Below, piece after piece: positions 46,282 to 57,960 of a stretch of 62,000 nucleotides of DNA (positions are counted from its first letter, which is position 1; each line of letters starts with the position of its first letter). A program made the translations under genes and the position numbers. The notes below the pieces were generated by a model, which worked only from the letters and a program-made list of their open reading frames with translations, was not told the DNA's origin and did not search any database. The DNA comes from Gnetum montanum (lineage: Eukaryota; Streptophyta; Gnetopsida; Gnetales; Gnetaceae): assembly GCA_015680685.1 (NCBI GenBank), contig MNCI01007639.1, forward strand, positions 647,348 through 709,347, read 5' to 3'.

Positions 46282-47726
46282 GCAATTTCACATACTTTAT
46301 ACTTTTGGGGCTGAAAATTCCTCATAACAAGTTAGAGCTTCATTCCCCAAGTAAAAAAGGTTACCTAGTGTCTATATTTGGGCTTGGGGAAATCAAAAAT
46401 GCCTTTTGGAATGCCAAAAAGGTAATTTGATGGGTTTTATGGCTATATACATTTTTCTATGTTGGAAGCACATGCAAGGGGTAAACCTCATCTACCCCTA
46501 GTGTGGAAGGGTGGTGGTTTTGAAAACTTTCCCCCTTTAGTATGGAGACCCATCAACCACCCCACCCCACCACACACCACCCCCTCCCCCCCNGCCTCCT
46601 ATCTCTCAGCATGGAAATCTTCCTAGTGTGAAGTCTTCATCCCTAGTGTTGAAAATTGCATCCCCTAACATGGAAGTCAAAAAAGCCAAAATTCATCACT
46701 TCATGTACTTCAACATTGACCAACCACTTTAGCAAGAATGGTGAAGTGCTCAACATGGAAGATTCATCTCCAATATGAAAGGTTTGCCTTGATTACTATT
46801 TATAGTAAATAGAATGGCCATGGGAGGAAGCACATACTATGTATAGTAACCACCCAAATTTAGGCACCCACCTAACTTGAATTTGGTAGCCAATTTACAA
46901 AAAACTTGTATCCATTTACAACTAATTTATAGCCATGTTGTAGCCATTTTGCAGCCAAATCATAGACAATTTGTAGCTCCATTCATGGAACAAAGAACCT
47001 ATAAAAGCCAACCTCAAACACCATTTATATTTTTCAAAATTGTTTTAAAAAGTTTAGTCAGGCTTAGTGACCATTAGCATACATACAAAATTGTTCATAA
47101 TTCCACAATTAGGGCATTCTCAAGCACTAAAGAGCTCTTTCAAGTTTCCATACTTACATTCTCTTGAATCCCAATGTGGAGGCACTATAGCCTTAAGACT
47201 TGTGAACTTTTGGTGTAAAACCTACATTTTTGGGGCTCCCAATCCCCAATATGGAGTAATTTGGTAGCCAAATTTCTTACTTTTCTCACTCACTAGTAGT
47301 GACCCAACTTACACATTTGAGTTTGTAGTAGTTGAGAAAGGTTATATAGGATCAAGATAGGATTAGCACCTAAATTGTGGAGTAAATCACATTGGCTTCA
47401 ATGGACATTGAACTCCTACATAAGTGAACCTTTTTTTTTGCTCATCTAAGCATCATTTGTACACATTTCTCTAACTTACCCTTTATTCTTTCTCAATAAA
47501 TATTTAAGTTTTGAGCTTTGTGTTCAAGATAAATTTATTTTTTGTGCATTATTTTGATATATTTTTATTTTCACATTTTGCATTTCATAAGTGCCTAGTT
47601 AATCTGCTAGACCATACAAGGTGCCTTGAATCCCATTTTTTCATGTAGAGGCCCTAGGGATTCGAGGTTGATGATTGATACATTGAGCATCTTTGGTTTT
47701 TTCAATGACCAATATTTTCAATTGCA
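46282..47726 (+). mobile_element. B4 5' LTR, second part
   Basis: It resumes with gcaatttcacatactttata and matches B1 (6010-7404) to its end ...AATTGCA at 47726. The TATA box TATAAAA is at 47000-47006. An N at 46593 lies at the end of a C-rich stretch (46556-46592) that probably blocked sequencing. Confidence 0.8.
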
Positions 47727-47737
47727 ATAGTTTTTCT

Positions 47738-47756
47738 TAGCACTAGAAGGAGGGCC
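47738..47756 (+). promoter_or_regulatory. Primer binding site of B4
   Basis: TAGCACTAGAAGGAGGGCC, with TGG mutated to TAG. Confidence 0.65.
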
Positions 47757-48934
47757 TTCACCTAAATTCTATGACTAGATATGTTTTTTTTCTTACCATT
47801 TGCAAGCTTTTCCTTAATTTTTTAGCCAAAACCTTTGAAGAATCAATCCTAATGTTTCCTCCCTATGACCAAAACTATACTGTGGAAGTTGTAGGTGGTT
47901 GGATTCTAGCTTTTCACAGTTGTGAATTTTACAGCCCAAAGCTAGTGTTGATATCTCTTCCCCCTATTTTTTTTACTACAAAAATTTTATTTTCTAGTTT
48001 CCAAAGTAGGTGGTTTAATTCTTCCATAAGTTTTCTTCCCACCATTTTTCCAAGCTAAGAAAATTGGTAGCTAACTAAAACCAGTTTTAGTGGAAAAACA
48101 CCAACTTTCCATTTTGTTTTTTAGTCTTTCTCTCATCAACAGTGAGGTAGGAGCTGTGAGATTTTGATCATCTCACCCCTCTTCTTTCCACTATTTGCCA
48201 TACCCAGTGTGAAAGTAGTTGAGAGGCTAGTGTTGATGGCGTTTGTCATTAACTTAATGACTAGATCTACTTTTATTCCATTACCAATATTTCAAGTTGA
48301 AAGCCATTTTCTAATTTTTTAAAGCCAAAACACCCAAGGAATCCAACATTGTATTTACCACCCATGCAGCAGAAACCTTAGCATGGAAGTTGAAGGTGGT
48401 TTGGGTGCTGCAATTTTACAACATCTACTATGAACTTTTAGAACAAAGCTAGTGTAGAAGCCTTAATAGCCATTTAATTTTTGTTGTCATATTTTTTGCC
48501 ATTAAACTAATGTTGGCTTCCACACCAACCAAGCCTACATTTTACTCCTTTGTGATAAAAGTTGGCAACCTACCAAAACAATCTTTGGAAACTACCAAGT
48601 TTCCATTTTGTCCTTCAAAATTTCACCCCTCTCTCCAACATTGAAATAAGAAGGTGTAAGATTTTCATTATCCACCCCACTTTCTCCCCCCTTGGCATAC
48701 CTAGCATAGAGGAAGTTGGATGGCCAACTTAAGTGAGGCTTGATATTAATTTTTTTAAATTTCCATTGTTGGCAAGGGGGGAAACCCCTCTTATCCCCCA
48801 CCTACTACTTATAATAAGTACATAATTTTTTTCCATTTTCATTTTCTTTAAGAGTTTTTGAATTTGATTTGCTATAATTTACTTCTATTTTACCATTTAT
48901 AACCTATTTTAAGTCATTCTTAGCACTATAGTCA
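47757..48934 (+). repeat. B4 leader made of two tandem units of about 495 bp
   Basis: 47768-48258 and 48257-48790 are diverged copies: 'gactagatatg..accatttgcaag..ttttttagccaaaacc', then 'catggaagttgaaggtggtt', then 'gtgtgagattttnatcat' and 'gaggctagtgttgatgg' occur in both, about 495 bp apart. B1 shows only part of this. No coding sequence is supported. Confidence 0.65.
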
Positions 48935-51060
48935 TGCCTTACCAATAGTCCATCAAATTGCCCTTCACCCTCACTAGTGAAGATCATAACCAATAAGCCA
49001 TAAGGGTCTATGGCCCTAAAGACCCCACCATCATTGAGTGTAGATGATCTTTTAGGGTTAGAGGGGAAAATCCTACTTTTATGACCATAAATGAAGATTT
49101 TTATAACTTCATTTGTGCTAAAATATAGGTAGGCGTGCTAATTTCATGAATTGAAGCAGAAGCCAAGAGGGAGTTTGAGCTCATACAAAGTAGTGGAAAG
49201 GAGTATATCCCTTCCCCGTATGACCAAATCTTCCATAATGACATATATGCTAGCATCCTAGCCAAAATTATTTCCATGGATGAGGAAGATGGTAAGCATA
49301 GCTCTAGGGAACAACAAGAAGAGAAGAATGAATTTAAGGTAAAATCTAAGGCTGAAAACATCCTAATAGAACTGTTCCAGAAAACATCCCCCAAGATCAT
49401 AAAACCTTCCTCTAATGCTTTTATTTTCTCTATAGGCATGGTGCCACCATCTTCCACTCCTTCCTACCCTACTATAGTGGATCCCATGCTAGTTATAACC
49501 ACACATCACACTCAGCCAATACCACAAACAATAATAATAACACATCAATGTCATTTACAACATAATCTCAATATATAAAATCATTAACAATAGTTTTTAC
49601 CATCATAAATCCATTTTACTACTCATGTGGTGTCCACCGTTGGACCCAAAGCAACACAAGGATCACACACCTCATTTTTCCTATTTGTTCCTCAAGTATC
49701 AGCACAAACATCCTTTTCTCTATTTGGCCCACAAGTGACAACCATAATGCAAACTCTTCCTTCTATCATGCAATCCATAACAAGGCTAGAAGCCTCACAA
49801 CATATGCCATATCCCTATGTACAAACCCCACAACCAACAAGGCCATCACAAGGTTTGGGTCAAGCCTTTCAAATGATTTAGGACCTAACAAAGGAGTTGA
49901 GAGGGCTTAAAGTCTCTACTTCACAAACTATCAAGATTATGAGTTTCTACTAGTATGATTGCATAAGTCCTATAGTACCACCTTTGACACTTCCTCTTGG
50001 TGTCCCTATTCTCAAATTTAGCAAATATAACAAAGAAGGTGACCATAATGCTCACCATATTACCTTTCAATCTGCATGTTTACTCTTATAGCCATGGCCT
50101 TATACCATCATGAGTATTTTCCTATGTCTTTGATTGGGAAAGCACTTGATTAGTAACATGAATTATTGAGAAGATTCATATTCTCTTTAGAGGACTTAGT
50201 AGCCTAGTTTGTCAACCACTTCAATTATAGCTTGAAGCTTGACACAACACTTGACCAACTCATGAAGGACAAATAGGAGTCCTTAGAACCAATGCAAAAA
50301 TTCATTCAATGGTGGAATGGACTACTAAATGAAATACCACAACCTATAGAAAAATGCCATTTTTTAGCCATATTTAAGGGAGCAATGAATGACTTTATCA
50401 AGTCTAAATTCTACTACTTTGATTCATGGTCTCGTAGCCAAACATTCTCGTAAACTAAGAACATGAAGGATGCTATGGAGGCTAGTCATGATTCGACCTA
50501 TATTGCATATAAAAATCAACACTCATAGAAATAAATAAAAGAGAGAAAAAACAACATGACCATAGAAATTATAACTAGGAAAACAAATATGAAAAATCAA
50601 GGGCTAAAGGTTAATCCACCTAAGGGCCCCACCAATGACCGTAATAACCAATCATCAACCTCTAGTGCAACTACATTAACAATGACTAGATCCAACTTTG
50701 AAAGGAAGAACAGGTCCAAATACACTATGTTATCATTAAAACCATTTAAGTTACTAGACCAAATATTAAAAAATAGATGCATGCAACACAAACAAATGAC
50801 CAAGTTTTCTCAAAGGAAACATGAGCGACTATGCAAAATAGCAAAATATCCCTCTTGGGAAATAAAAGATGACTTGTAACTACCTAAATACTTCAAGTTA
50901 GACCACTTTTTCAACTCTTACCAACCACTTGGTCATGACATAGACTTCTTCCTTACTCTAAAGGATGAACTATAAAGAATGATAGATAGGGGGGACCTGG
51001 TCCTAAATGCTTCCAGTCAAGTTTGTCCACAAAACTAATCGATGCAGGTCTACGAAGATC
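48935..51060 (+). pseudogene. gag: B4 gag relic
   Basis: It begins MPYQ-stop-SIKLPFTLTSEDHN at 48935 and is collinear with B1, including GPKDPTIIEC and AEAKREFELIQSSGKEYIPS. An acidic to basic open stretch spans 49276-49578, and a Gln/Thr/Ser/Pro-rich linker 49627-49881. The gag core at 50030-50320 is badly eroded. A basic open segment (50556-50879) precedes the knuckle. The knuckle at 50890-50960 reads FFNSYQPLGHDIDFF, with Phe at both outer positions as in B1, so the B family may have lost the zinc ligands before these two copies diverged. Confidence 0.75.
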
Positions 51061-51944
51061 CATTGAATACTAATGATAGCCCTTATATTATTTCAACATT
51101 CAACATAGATGATTATTAGAGACCTATAAGAGAATCATTCATGATTCAAGTACTCCTCTACATTGAAAGGGCTTCTTATTTTCCCATAGCTGAAGATCCC
51201 CACTTCATGGTGAGAGTACCATCATGAGTGCCTCTAAGGAAACCTTTTATCATTAGGGTTCTCCAACCTAATAAAACCAAAACATTCATAGTCCAAAAAA
51301 CTAAAAAATTATCCTCTATGATGGCTAATTCTACTACCTCTACCTCATAGCCAACAAATGACAACCAAAAAAATTCAGCCAAAGAAAGGAAGAAGCATAA
51401 GCAAAAGCTTGATTACAAGGGAGACAAGTAGAAGGAGGCACAAAAAGAAGTGGGTTTACCAAAGCCCACTTTCATTTTGGCTATACCCATGACCTCCATT
51501 ACCCCAACCCCTTAAACCAACAAGCCACATGAGGATACCAAAGCCCACAACTAGAGCAACAAGAAAGAGCTACAATAGCCATAGCCTAAAGTCAAAGTTT
51601 GCATTTTGGAACACATGGAGGAAGTAAAGCACAACTAGGATGACAAGCCCATGACCAAGAATACAACGTTTCTTAGTGAAATGTACTAAGTTAGGAAATT
51701 CCTCAAGCAAAAAAAAACACAACTTGAAGCTTGTATGGTTTGATTATGACTTCTGCCACACATCATGAGGTGCTAGTCAAAATGTTGACCTCCATTTTCA
51801 TTAGTGAGGATGTCCCCGCTAATGAGGAATCCATCCATGTGGTGATGATTCCTCCCTCACCAAGGAAGGAGAAGTCAACACCCATAAGATTTCATGATAG
51901 TGAAATTAAGTTTAATCCCCAAAATGACAAAGTAACTATATCCC
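51061..51944 (+). pseudogene. B4 gag-protease linker relic
   Basis: Collinear with B1 9900-10840. It contains a Lys-rich patch (51385-51430) and an open stretch 51731-51944 (SATHHEVLVKMLTSIFISED). No named domain. It was probably coding because the frame parallels B1 over several hundred bases. Confidence 0.45.
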
Positions 51945-52431
51945 CTTTATTCATAGCCATACACATAGGACAATCTAAAAATACATTAGGTTCATGTTGA
52001 TGGTGGAGTGGCAACCAACATCATCCCATGAATCATCATTAAATGCTTAGGCTTAATTGAGCAAATAAAACCTAAAACCACCACAACTCTCCTTCAATGG
52101 ATCAAGAGTTTCCATCAAGCAGTCTATCTCCTTGGGTTTTGTGGCTAGTGAACAATTCCTCACAACCATCAACTTCTTACTAGTGGAAGAGACACTATGA
52201 TTCAACTTGATCCTAGGAAGATTCTGGTTGGATCAATTACAAATTATGCCCTCTTCCATCAGTTAATAAATTCACCTCCCTTATGAGGAAGGTGAAATCA
52301 TCATCCATGGTGATAACGTAGTTTCCTTGGTGATCAACAACATAGACATAGAGCAAGAATCTGAAGTGCAGCTTAAGGAAGAAGATCCTAGTCATGAAGA
52401 GCAACAACCCAAGAAAGCCAACAATCATAGT
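51945..52431 (+). pseudogene. B4 aspartic protease relic, cut by B2
   Basis: After FIAIHIGQSKN the frame shifts; VDGGVATNII (Asp-Gly-Gly active-site variant) is readable at about 51995-52025. INSPPL and YEEGEIIIHGDN equivalents lie at 52262-52320, then an acidic tail DIEQESEVQLKEEDPSHEEQ (52340-52400). The copy ends at 52431, where the B2 LTR begins. 52427-52431 (ATAGT) is a candidate left target duplication. Confidence 0.7.
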
Positions 52432-54042
52432 TGTTGTGATTGAAAACCTCAACCTCAATTCCTAGAATGAAAACCAAGGATCTTTGGTATAAGCATTTTC
52501 TCAACCTCTAATCACTAGGGCCTCTATGATAAAAAAGGAATTCGAGATGCTTTGGCTAGTTCGATAGATCAACCAAGGACTTATGATATGCAAAGCATGG
52601 AAATATAAATAGATCTAAATAATGCATAGAAATCAAAATTTATTTTTGAACACAAAACTCGAAACATAAAAATTTATTAAGAAAGAATAAAGAATAAGTT
52701 AGAGAAATGTGTACAAATGGTGCTTGGATGAGCAAAAAGGGATTTCACTTTTGCAAGAGCTCAAAGCCTATTGAAGCTGATGTGATCTACTCCATGATCC
52801 AAGTACTAAGCCACTCTTGCTGTTATCAAACATTCCTTTACTATTGTAACCTTGGTTCTACCAATTGGGTTGTTGTTGGGGGGTGAGAGATGTGGAAAAT
52901 TTGGATGCCAAGTTGCTCCATGCTAGGATTTGAAAGTCTTAGAAATGTAGTGTTGACATAAAAAATTCATCAAATATCAAGGCCACAATTCTTCCAAGCT
53001 AGGGTTCAAGAGAATGCAAGTATGGGAACTTACAAGAGCTCTTGAGTGCTTGAAAATGTCCCAAGTATGGAATTGTGTGTATGAAAATTGCTTAATAATG
53101 TTGAACTTTCTTGGAATTACTAAGCAAAAAATGGTTAACTTGCTAAACAATCTCAAAACTTGTAAATGGTTTTAAAGGCTAGCTTTTATAGGATCTTTGG
53201 GCCATGAATGGGGCTATAAATTGACCATGATTTGGCTATAAATTAACTATGAAATAGCTACAAATTTTGCTGAAAATGGTTGAAAAGTTTTTGCAATTCT
53301 AGATGAGATGATTGTCCAAATTTGGAGGGTTACTATACATAGTAAGTGCTTTCCCCCATGGTCATTTCATTTACTATAAATAGTAACTTAGGCACACCTT
53401 CCACGTTGGAGATGAATCTTCCATGCTGAGCTCTCCATCATTCTTGTTGAAGTGGTTGGTCAACATTGAAGTGCATGAATTGATGGATTTTTCTTCTTGT
53501 AACTTCCATGCTGAGGGATTGAATTTTCCATGTTGGGAGGAAGTTTTCCAAGCTAGGGAAAAACTTCCATGCTAGCAGAAAATTTCAAGGATGAGGGGGA
53601 AAAGTTTCCAAGTTGTGCATTTGGTCCCCACATTGAAGGGGGAAAGTTTCAAAACCCCCCACCCTTCCATGCTAGGGGTAGATGAAATATAACCTCCATG
53701 CAGGTGTTTCCAACATAGAAAAATGCATGCCCCATGTAAAACCCATCAAATTGCCTTTTCTAGCTTTCCAAAAGGCATTTTTAAACACACACCCCCCCCC
53801 CCCCCCCCCCCCTCCCCTCCCCACCAAGCCTAAATATAGATACTAGGTGATAATTTTCACTTGGAGAACGAGGCTTTGACCATTTGTGAGGCATTTTTCA
53901 GCCCCATAAGTATGAAATATGTGAAATTTTCCACTATTGATTATAATTTTCTAATTTACAATGAAATTTTACCTCAATTTTCATGGGATGAAAGCTACAT
54001 GATGAAGATTGGTAATAACATGCAAAATTTTGTGGTGTTTCA
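52432..54042 (-). mobile_element. B2 element, 3' LTR (minus)
   Basis: On the minus strand it starts TGAAACACCACAAAATTTTG at 54042, directly after a polypurine tract, and ends ...GGTTTTCAATCACAACA at 52432. Length 1,611 bp, matching B1 and B4. TATAAAA is at 53184-53190 (minus). It contains a run of 21 C on the plus strand (53792-53812). A gag-protease relic in the opposite orientation abuts its outer end. Confidence 0.85.
53792..53812. repeat. Run of 21 C within the B2 LTR, followed by C-rich sequence
   Basis: An uninterrupted C run followed by TCCCCTCCCC. In the sense direction of the LTR it is a G run upstream of the TATA box. Homopolymer length may be affected by sequencing. Confidence 0.8.
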
Positions 54043-54059
54043 ATGGCCCCTATTTGTTG
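54043..54059 (-). promoter_or_regulatory. Polypurine tract of B2 (minus)
   Basis: On the minus strand ACCAACAAATAGGGGCCAT lies directly before the LTR start, matching the A-family tract. Confidence 0.75.
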
Positions 54060-54249
54060 GTTCCTAAAGGATTGTCCCAAGAGGCACCAACAAGGAATAC
54101 AAAACATCACTGCATAATATAATGCTACAATGGATATAGGCCACATGAGAGTTAGGCTATCAAGGTAATGTTGCTAGTTTAAGGTTATGGTGGGCTATGG
54201 TACCAATTTAAGGCCTTAGTAGGCCATGTTGCCATTTTAAGATTGTAGT
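54060..54249 (-). other. Short B2 region between integrase and polypurine tract
   Basis: It contains a few units of the TAAACTAGCA-type minisatellite (plus view: gctagtttaaggttatggtg, caatttaaggccttagtagg; 54168-54260). It is much shorter than the 1.5-2 kb in E0, E1 and E2. Confidence 0.5.
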
Positions 54250-55400
54250 AGACCATTGAAAGCAAGCTTACTTGTTGATAGTCTATCAACTATGTGTAGT
54301 ATTGCTTTAGATAGGAATGGTTAACTATATTAGCTAGCTCATTCCCATCCATGTCACCTATTTTGAATGCTCCATTCCTATAGGCTCTGGTAACAACGAA
54401 GAACCCTTTCTAATTGGTTAAGAATTTGTCCACATGCTCACGAATGGCCTTGAGTTCTAGGTTCCCCTCCTTAATCTTGCACATGATCAAGTCATGGTGA
54501 TGTTGTCACTTCTACCTCTCTTGATAGTTCTCAATGTGAGCAACTGCTTGCATACACCACTCCTCCATCAAATCCAAGGCTATCATCGGTAACTCTTTTC
54601 TTTGCTTATCATTGATGAAGTCAATCAAGGTTACTCAGAGAGATGGAACCTATAATTCAAGAGGTAAAACAGCTTCATAACCATACACAAGGCTATAAGG
54701 GCTAATGTTGATTACCATGTGATAGGTTGTTCTATATGCCCATAGTGCATGGACAAACTAGTCATGCCACTTCTAGTTGCAATTGTTGAGCATCTTCTTA
54801 AGTAAGTTGATGATGGCCTTTTTTCTTACTTCTACTTGTCCATTGACTTAAGGGTAGTAAGGTGACAACAAAGAATACTTAATGCCTAGGTAGTGATAGA
54901 AATATTTGGTTTCTTGGCTACTAAAATTGAGGCCAATTATCTATAACTATGGTCATGGGTATGCCAAAATGAGCTATAATATTGTCTAGGATAAATTTGC
55001 ACGCTTGTTAAAATGTGATCTTCCTTAGGAAAATAGCCTCAACCCACTTGCTAAAGTATTCTATTGAAATGATGATAAAGCTATGTCATATAGAGGACAT
55101 AGGCATTATAGGTCCAATGATGTCAAACCCCCATCATTGGAACAACCTTGTTATCTGGGTTGTATGTAACTTAGTTGGTGATACATGTATCAGGTTGCTA
55201 TATTGTTGGCATGTGTCACATTTCTTAATATTTTGTAGGCAATCATTTTCCATATGGGGCCAATAGTAACCTAACCATCTTATATTAGTGATCATGACTC
55301 TAGGTCCTATATGTCCTGCATAAACTCCCTCATGAACCTCCTCTAGGACTATTCTGGCTTTGGTTTTACCTAAGCACTTTAGAAGTATGCCATCATAGAA
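54250..55400 (-). pseudogene. B2 integrase relic
   Basis: Integrase inserts the cDNA into the genome. On the minus strand the HHCC zinc finger is present (VHEGVYAGHIG ... GYYWPHMENDC ... CDTCQQ, about 55360-55200). The core has WGFDIIGPI with the first catalytic Asp (about 55130), EYFSKWVEA, ILDNIIAHFGIP with the second Asp (about 54960), and NGQVEV with the catalytic Glu (about 54840). The C-terminal domain ends GAFKIGDMDGNEL ... LKQYY near 54290-54330, typical of plant gypsy elements. At least five stops interrupt it, but all three catalytic acidic residues remain. Confidence 0.9.
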
Positions 55401-55599
55401 TCATTGATATAATGTGTTATCACCTATGATGACATACAACTTTGATTACTTGCGTATGGCATCCTTTTAAGCAATAGTTAAGCCTTGTGAGGATTCACCA
55501 TGCATAAGGTAAAATTTGATATCATCATACAACTCCTTGATTGTATGAACAATGGTCACAAAGGTATCCTCAGTCTTCTATGTGATTGAATTATTTCAA
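55401..55599 (-). pseudogene. B2 spacer between second RNase H and integrase
   Basis: Coding text with few recognisable features on the minus strand; it ends LYQ..YDGILLKCLG leading into the integrase zinc finger. It includes the linker typically found there in plant gypsy pol. Confidence 0.5.
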
Positions 55600-56060
55600 T
55601 TCACAATTAAGTTTGACAACTTGCTAAACACATTTGGTGTCACATTGAGGGCTAAAGTTGCAATTGCATCAACTATGGCATTTTTGTTTTGAGTTATGTG
55701 TTGATATCAATGTCTATGAATTGTTGTAATAACTACTTTCCTAGGTCATAGTAGGGTTGTAAATGCTTAGCTTTGCATGCATAGACTTCAATTACTTGGT
55801 TAACCACAAGTTGTGAATCTCCTTTGATGGCTATGTATCTAATTTCTAGGTCATGAGATACCATTATTCCTTTGATCAAACCCTAATATTCTACTATGTT
55901 GTTGGTTCATGGAAACCCAAAACAATAGGCAAAGGTTTGTATTTCACTAGATGGGAATGTTCCAATGGTAGCAACACTAGCTCCATGGGTGGTTGAAGCT
56001 CCATCAAAGTTCAAGACAACCTCATAATCCTCGAGTACATGGCTAACTATGTTAATGTGC
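55600..56060 (-). pseudogene. B2 second RNase H domain (Tat-type)
   Basis: On the minus strand VVLNFDGASTTHGASVA (first Asp and Gly) is at about 56020-55965, TNNIVEY (Glu region) at about 55905, GDSQLVVNQVIEVY (Asp region) near 55830-55785, then LQPYYDLGK. These motifs are those of the additional RNase H carried by plant Tat elements downstream of the original one. Its separation from the first RNase H, about 56130-56600, by a short spacer supports assignment to Tat rather than to Athila, Tekay, CRM or Reina. Confidence 0.75.
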
Positions 56061-56620
56061 TCATCAAGGAACTTAGGATCTATGGCTACTTGGTCATAAA
56101 TAGGTGAAATTATAGGTTGTATGGTTATATCTTCATGATTTTTTGAGGATTGAGAGATGTAATGGAGGTTGAACTTTGCAATTATGGATTTTCATTGGGC
56201 TATACAACTACTTTCATAGATGTTTGTTGTTATGGCTCTAAGTATGTCATCCTTCCAAATTACATTGACTTGGCTTCTTAAGAGGTAGTGTCTCCATTTC
56301 TTTCACAAGAAGACTAATGCTAAATAGTACATCTCCACTTCATTATATTAGGTCTTGTGGATAACTAACACATGGCTAAGGTAGTATACAAGCATTTTTT
56401 CTTCATCATCACATTTCTGACAAAGTAGAGAGCTAATGGATGTATCGGAGAACATAAGATAAATGTAAAACAGTTTACCCTCTTATGGAGGATAGACTTT
56501 CAGTAGTTGTATCAACTTTTGCTTAAGGTTTTTTAAGGGCAATTGTCATTGAGTCATCCACTCATAGTGAGCTCCTTTCTTAAGCAAGTTTTGCATGGAC
56601 TATAATTTATTTGTAAGTCT
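56061..56620 (-). pseudogene. B2 first RNase H domain and connection
   Basis: On the minus strand it follows RT with MQNLLKKGAHYEWMTQ and FYIYLMFSDTSISSLL, then EMYYLALVFL and KKWRHYLLRSQVNVIW (about 56345-56265), and SIIAKFNLHYISQ. These are hallmarks of the gypsy connection and RNase H. Stops replace Gln and Trp codons. Confidence 0.8.
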
Positions 56621-57400
56621 AGTGATAAACCTATGAATAAATTATAGTTTTTCTTGTAATATCCAAAGCTCCTTAATTTTGGTAGGTGCTACTAATTTTT
56701 ATATGACCTTAACCTTATCAAGGTCTATGCGTATCTTTGCTTCAAAGACTACAAAGCCAAGAATCTTACTAATCATGACATTGAAGACACAATTCTTAGG
56801 ATTAAGTGTAAGCTCCTATTTGAGGCATCATTTAAGCACAACATCTAGGTCATTAGCATGATCATTAGCTATCTTGAACTTTAGAGCTATGTCATCTATG
56901 TAATTATTAAGCAAACCTAACATGTAATCATTGAAGATATAGGTCATGGCTCTCTGGTATGTCACTCTAGAGTCCTTAAGATCAAAGGGCATCATGGTAT
57001 AACAAAAAGTACCCCATGGAATCATAAAGGTTATGCTAAGTTGCTGCTTTTGGTTGATCCTAATTTGTTTATATCTGGAAAATCCATCCATAAAGTACAA
57101 CAAAGCATGTCTAGCTTTAGTATCGATAAGTTGATCAATGCTAGGCAAAGGGAAGTCATCCTTGATGGTTGCTTTATTTAGGTCTTGAAAATCAATGCAA
57201 ATTTAGATACTCCAATTTTTCTTAAGGACTACCACTATGTCGGATACCCATTCTACATAATCGATAGCCATAATGAAATCTACTTGGTAGAGCTTTATGA
57301 TTTCATCATTTGATATCACCGTGAGGTCCATGTAGACACAAAGATAAACTAATTTTCTCCTAGGTACTCATACTTTGATCTTGCATATCAACAAAAAGCA
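56621..57400 (-). pseudogene. pol: B2 reverse transcriptase relic
   Basis: Reverse transcriptase copies element RNA to cDNA in the particle. The minus-strand order is VEWVSDIVVVLKKNW, CIDFQDLNKATIKDDFPLPS, then the open 106-codon stretch 57148-56828. That stretch has FMDGFSRYKQIRI (domain A, catalytic Asp), IPWGTFCYTMMPFDLKDS, VTYQRAMTYIF and NNYIDDIALKF (YxDD active site, domain C). The catalytic aspartates survive, while stops elsewhere inactivate it. The upstream end near 57400 is abrupt: no protease or gag is seen to the right, so the element is truncated or interrupted there. Confidence 0.9.
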
Positions 57401-57960
57401 TATTAAGTGGTACCTAGGAAAAAGTAAATAAATAATATTAAAATTCCATAAAAAATATGCAAATCTAATGCAATCTAGGCTATCCAAGATCATCAATGAG
57501 ATAAGGTTAATTCAATAAAGGTGAAAAAAGATCAAATAAAGATCAAACAAGGGGAAGTATGATTAAGGTGTAAAAATGATTAATAAAGATCATAATTTTG
57601 TCAGTTTAAGGCCTTAGTAGGCTGTTATGCTAGTTTATAGTCTTGGTGGACTATGATTTCAGTTTAAGGCCTTAGTGGGCCATGGTCATATGGTATTAAA
57701 TGGTGGTCAAGGAAGGTCAAAACCCACTATTTGATACTATTTAAAGGCCAAAAAAAGCCAACTAGAGCTATAATAAGAAAAAAAATGAACATATAAGGTT
57801 GTATAAAGGCCATAGAAGGTTAAAAAGGTCAACAAGGCAACATAAGTCCAAAAAAAAGTGAAAACATTATGTAATAAGGAAAAAATAAAGCAAAATAGGT
57901 TATATATGATAAAATTTGGTTAATATAGGTAAACAATGGTTAGGTTTTTCTATTTTTAGG
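57401..57960. other. AT-rich junction with a few minisatellite units
   Basis: 57401-57590 is A-rich with no recognised content. 57600-57690 holds three units of 'cagtttaaggccttagtagg' type. Direct repeats 'aagatcaaataaagatcaaa' are at 57528-57550. This is probably a breakpoint between B2 pol and the array. Confidence 0.4.
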
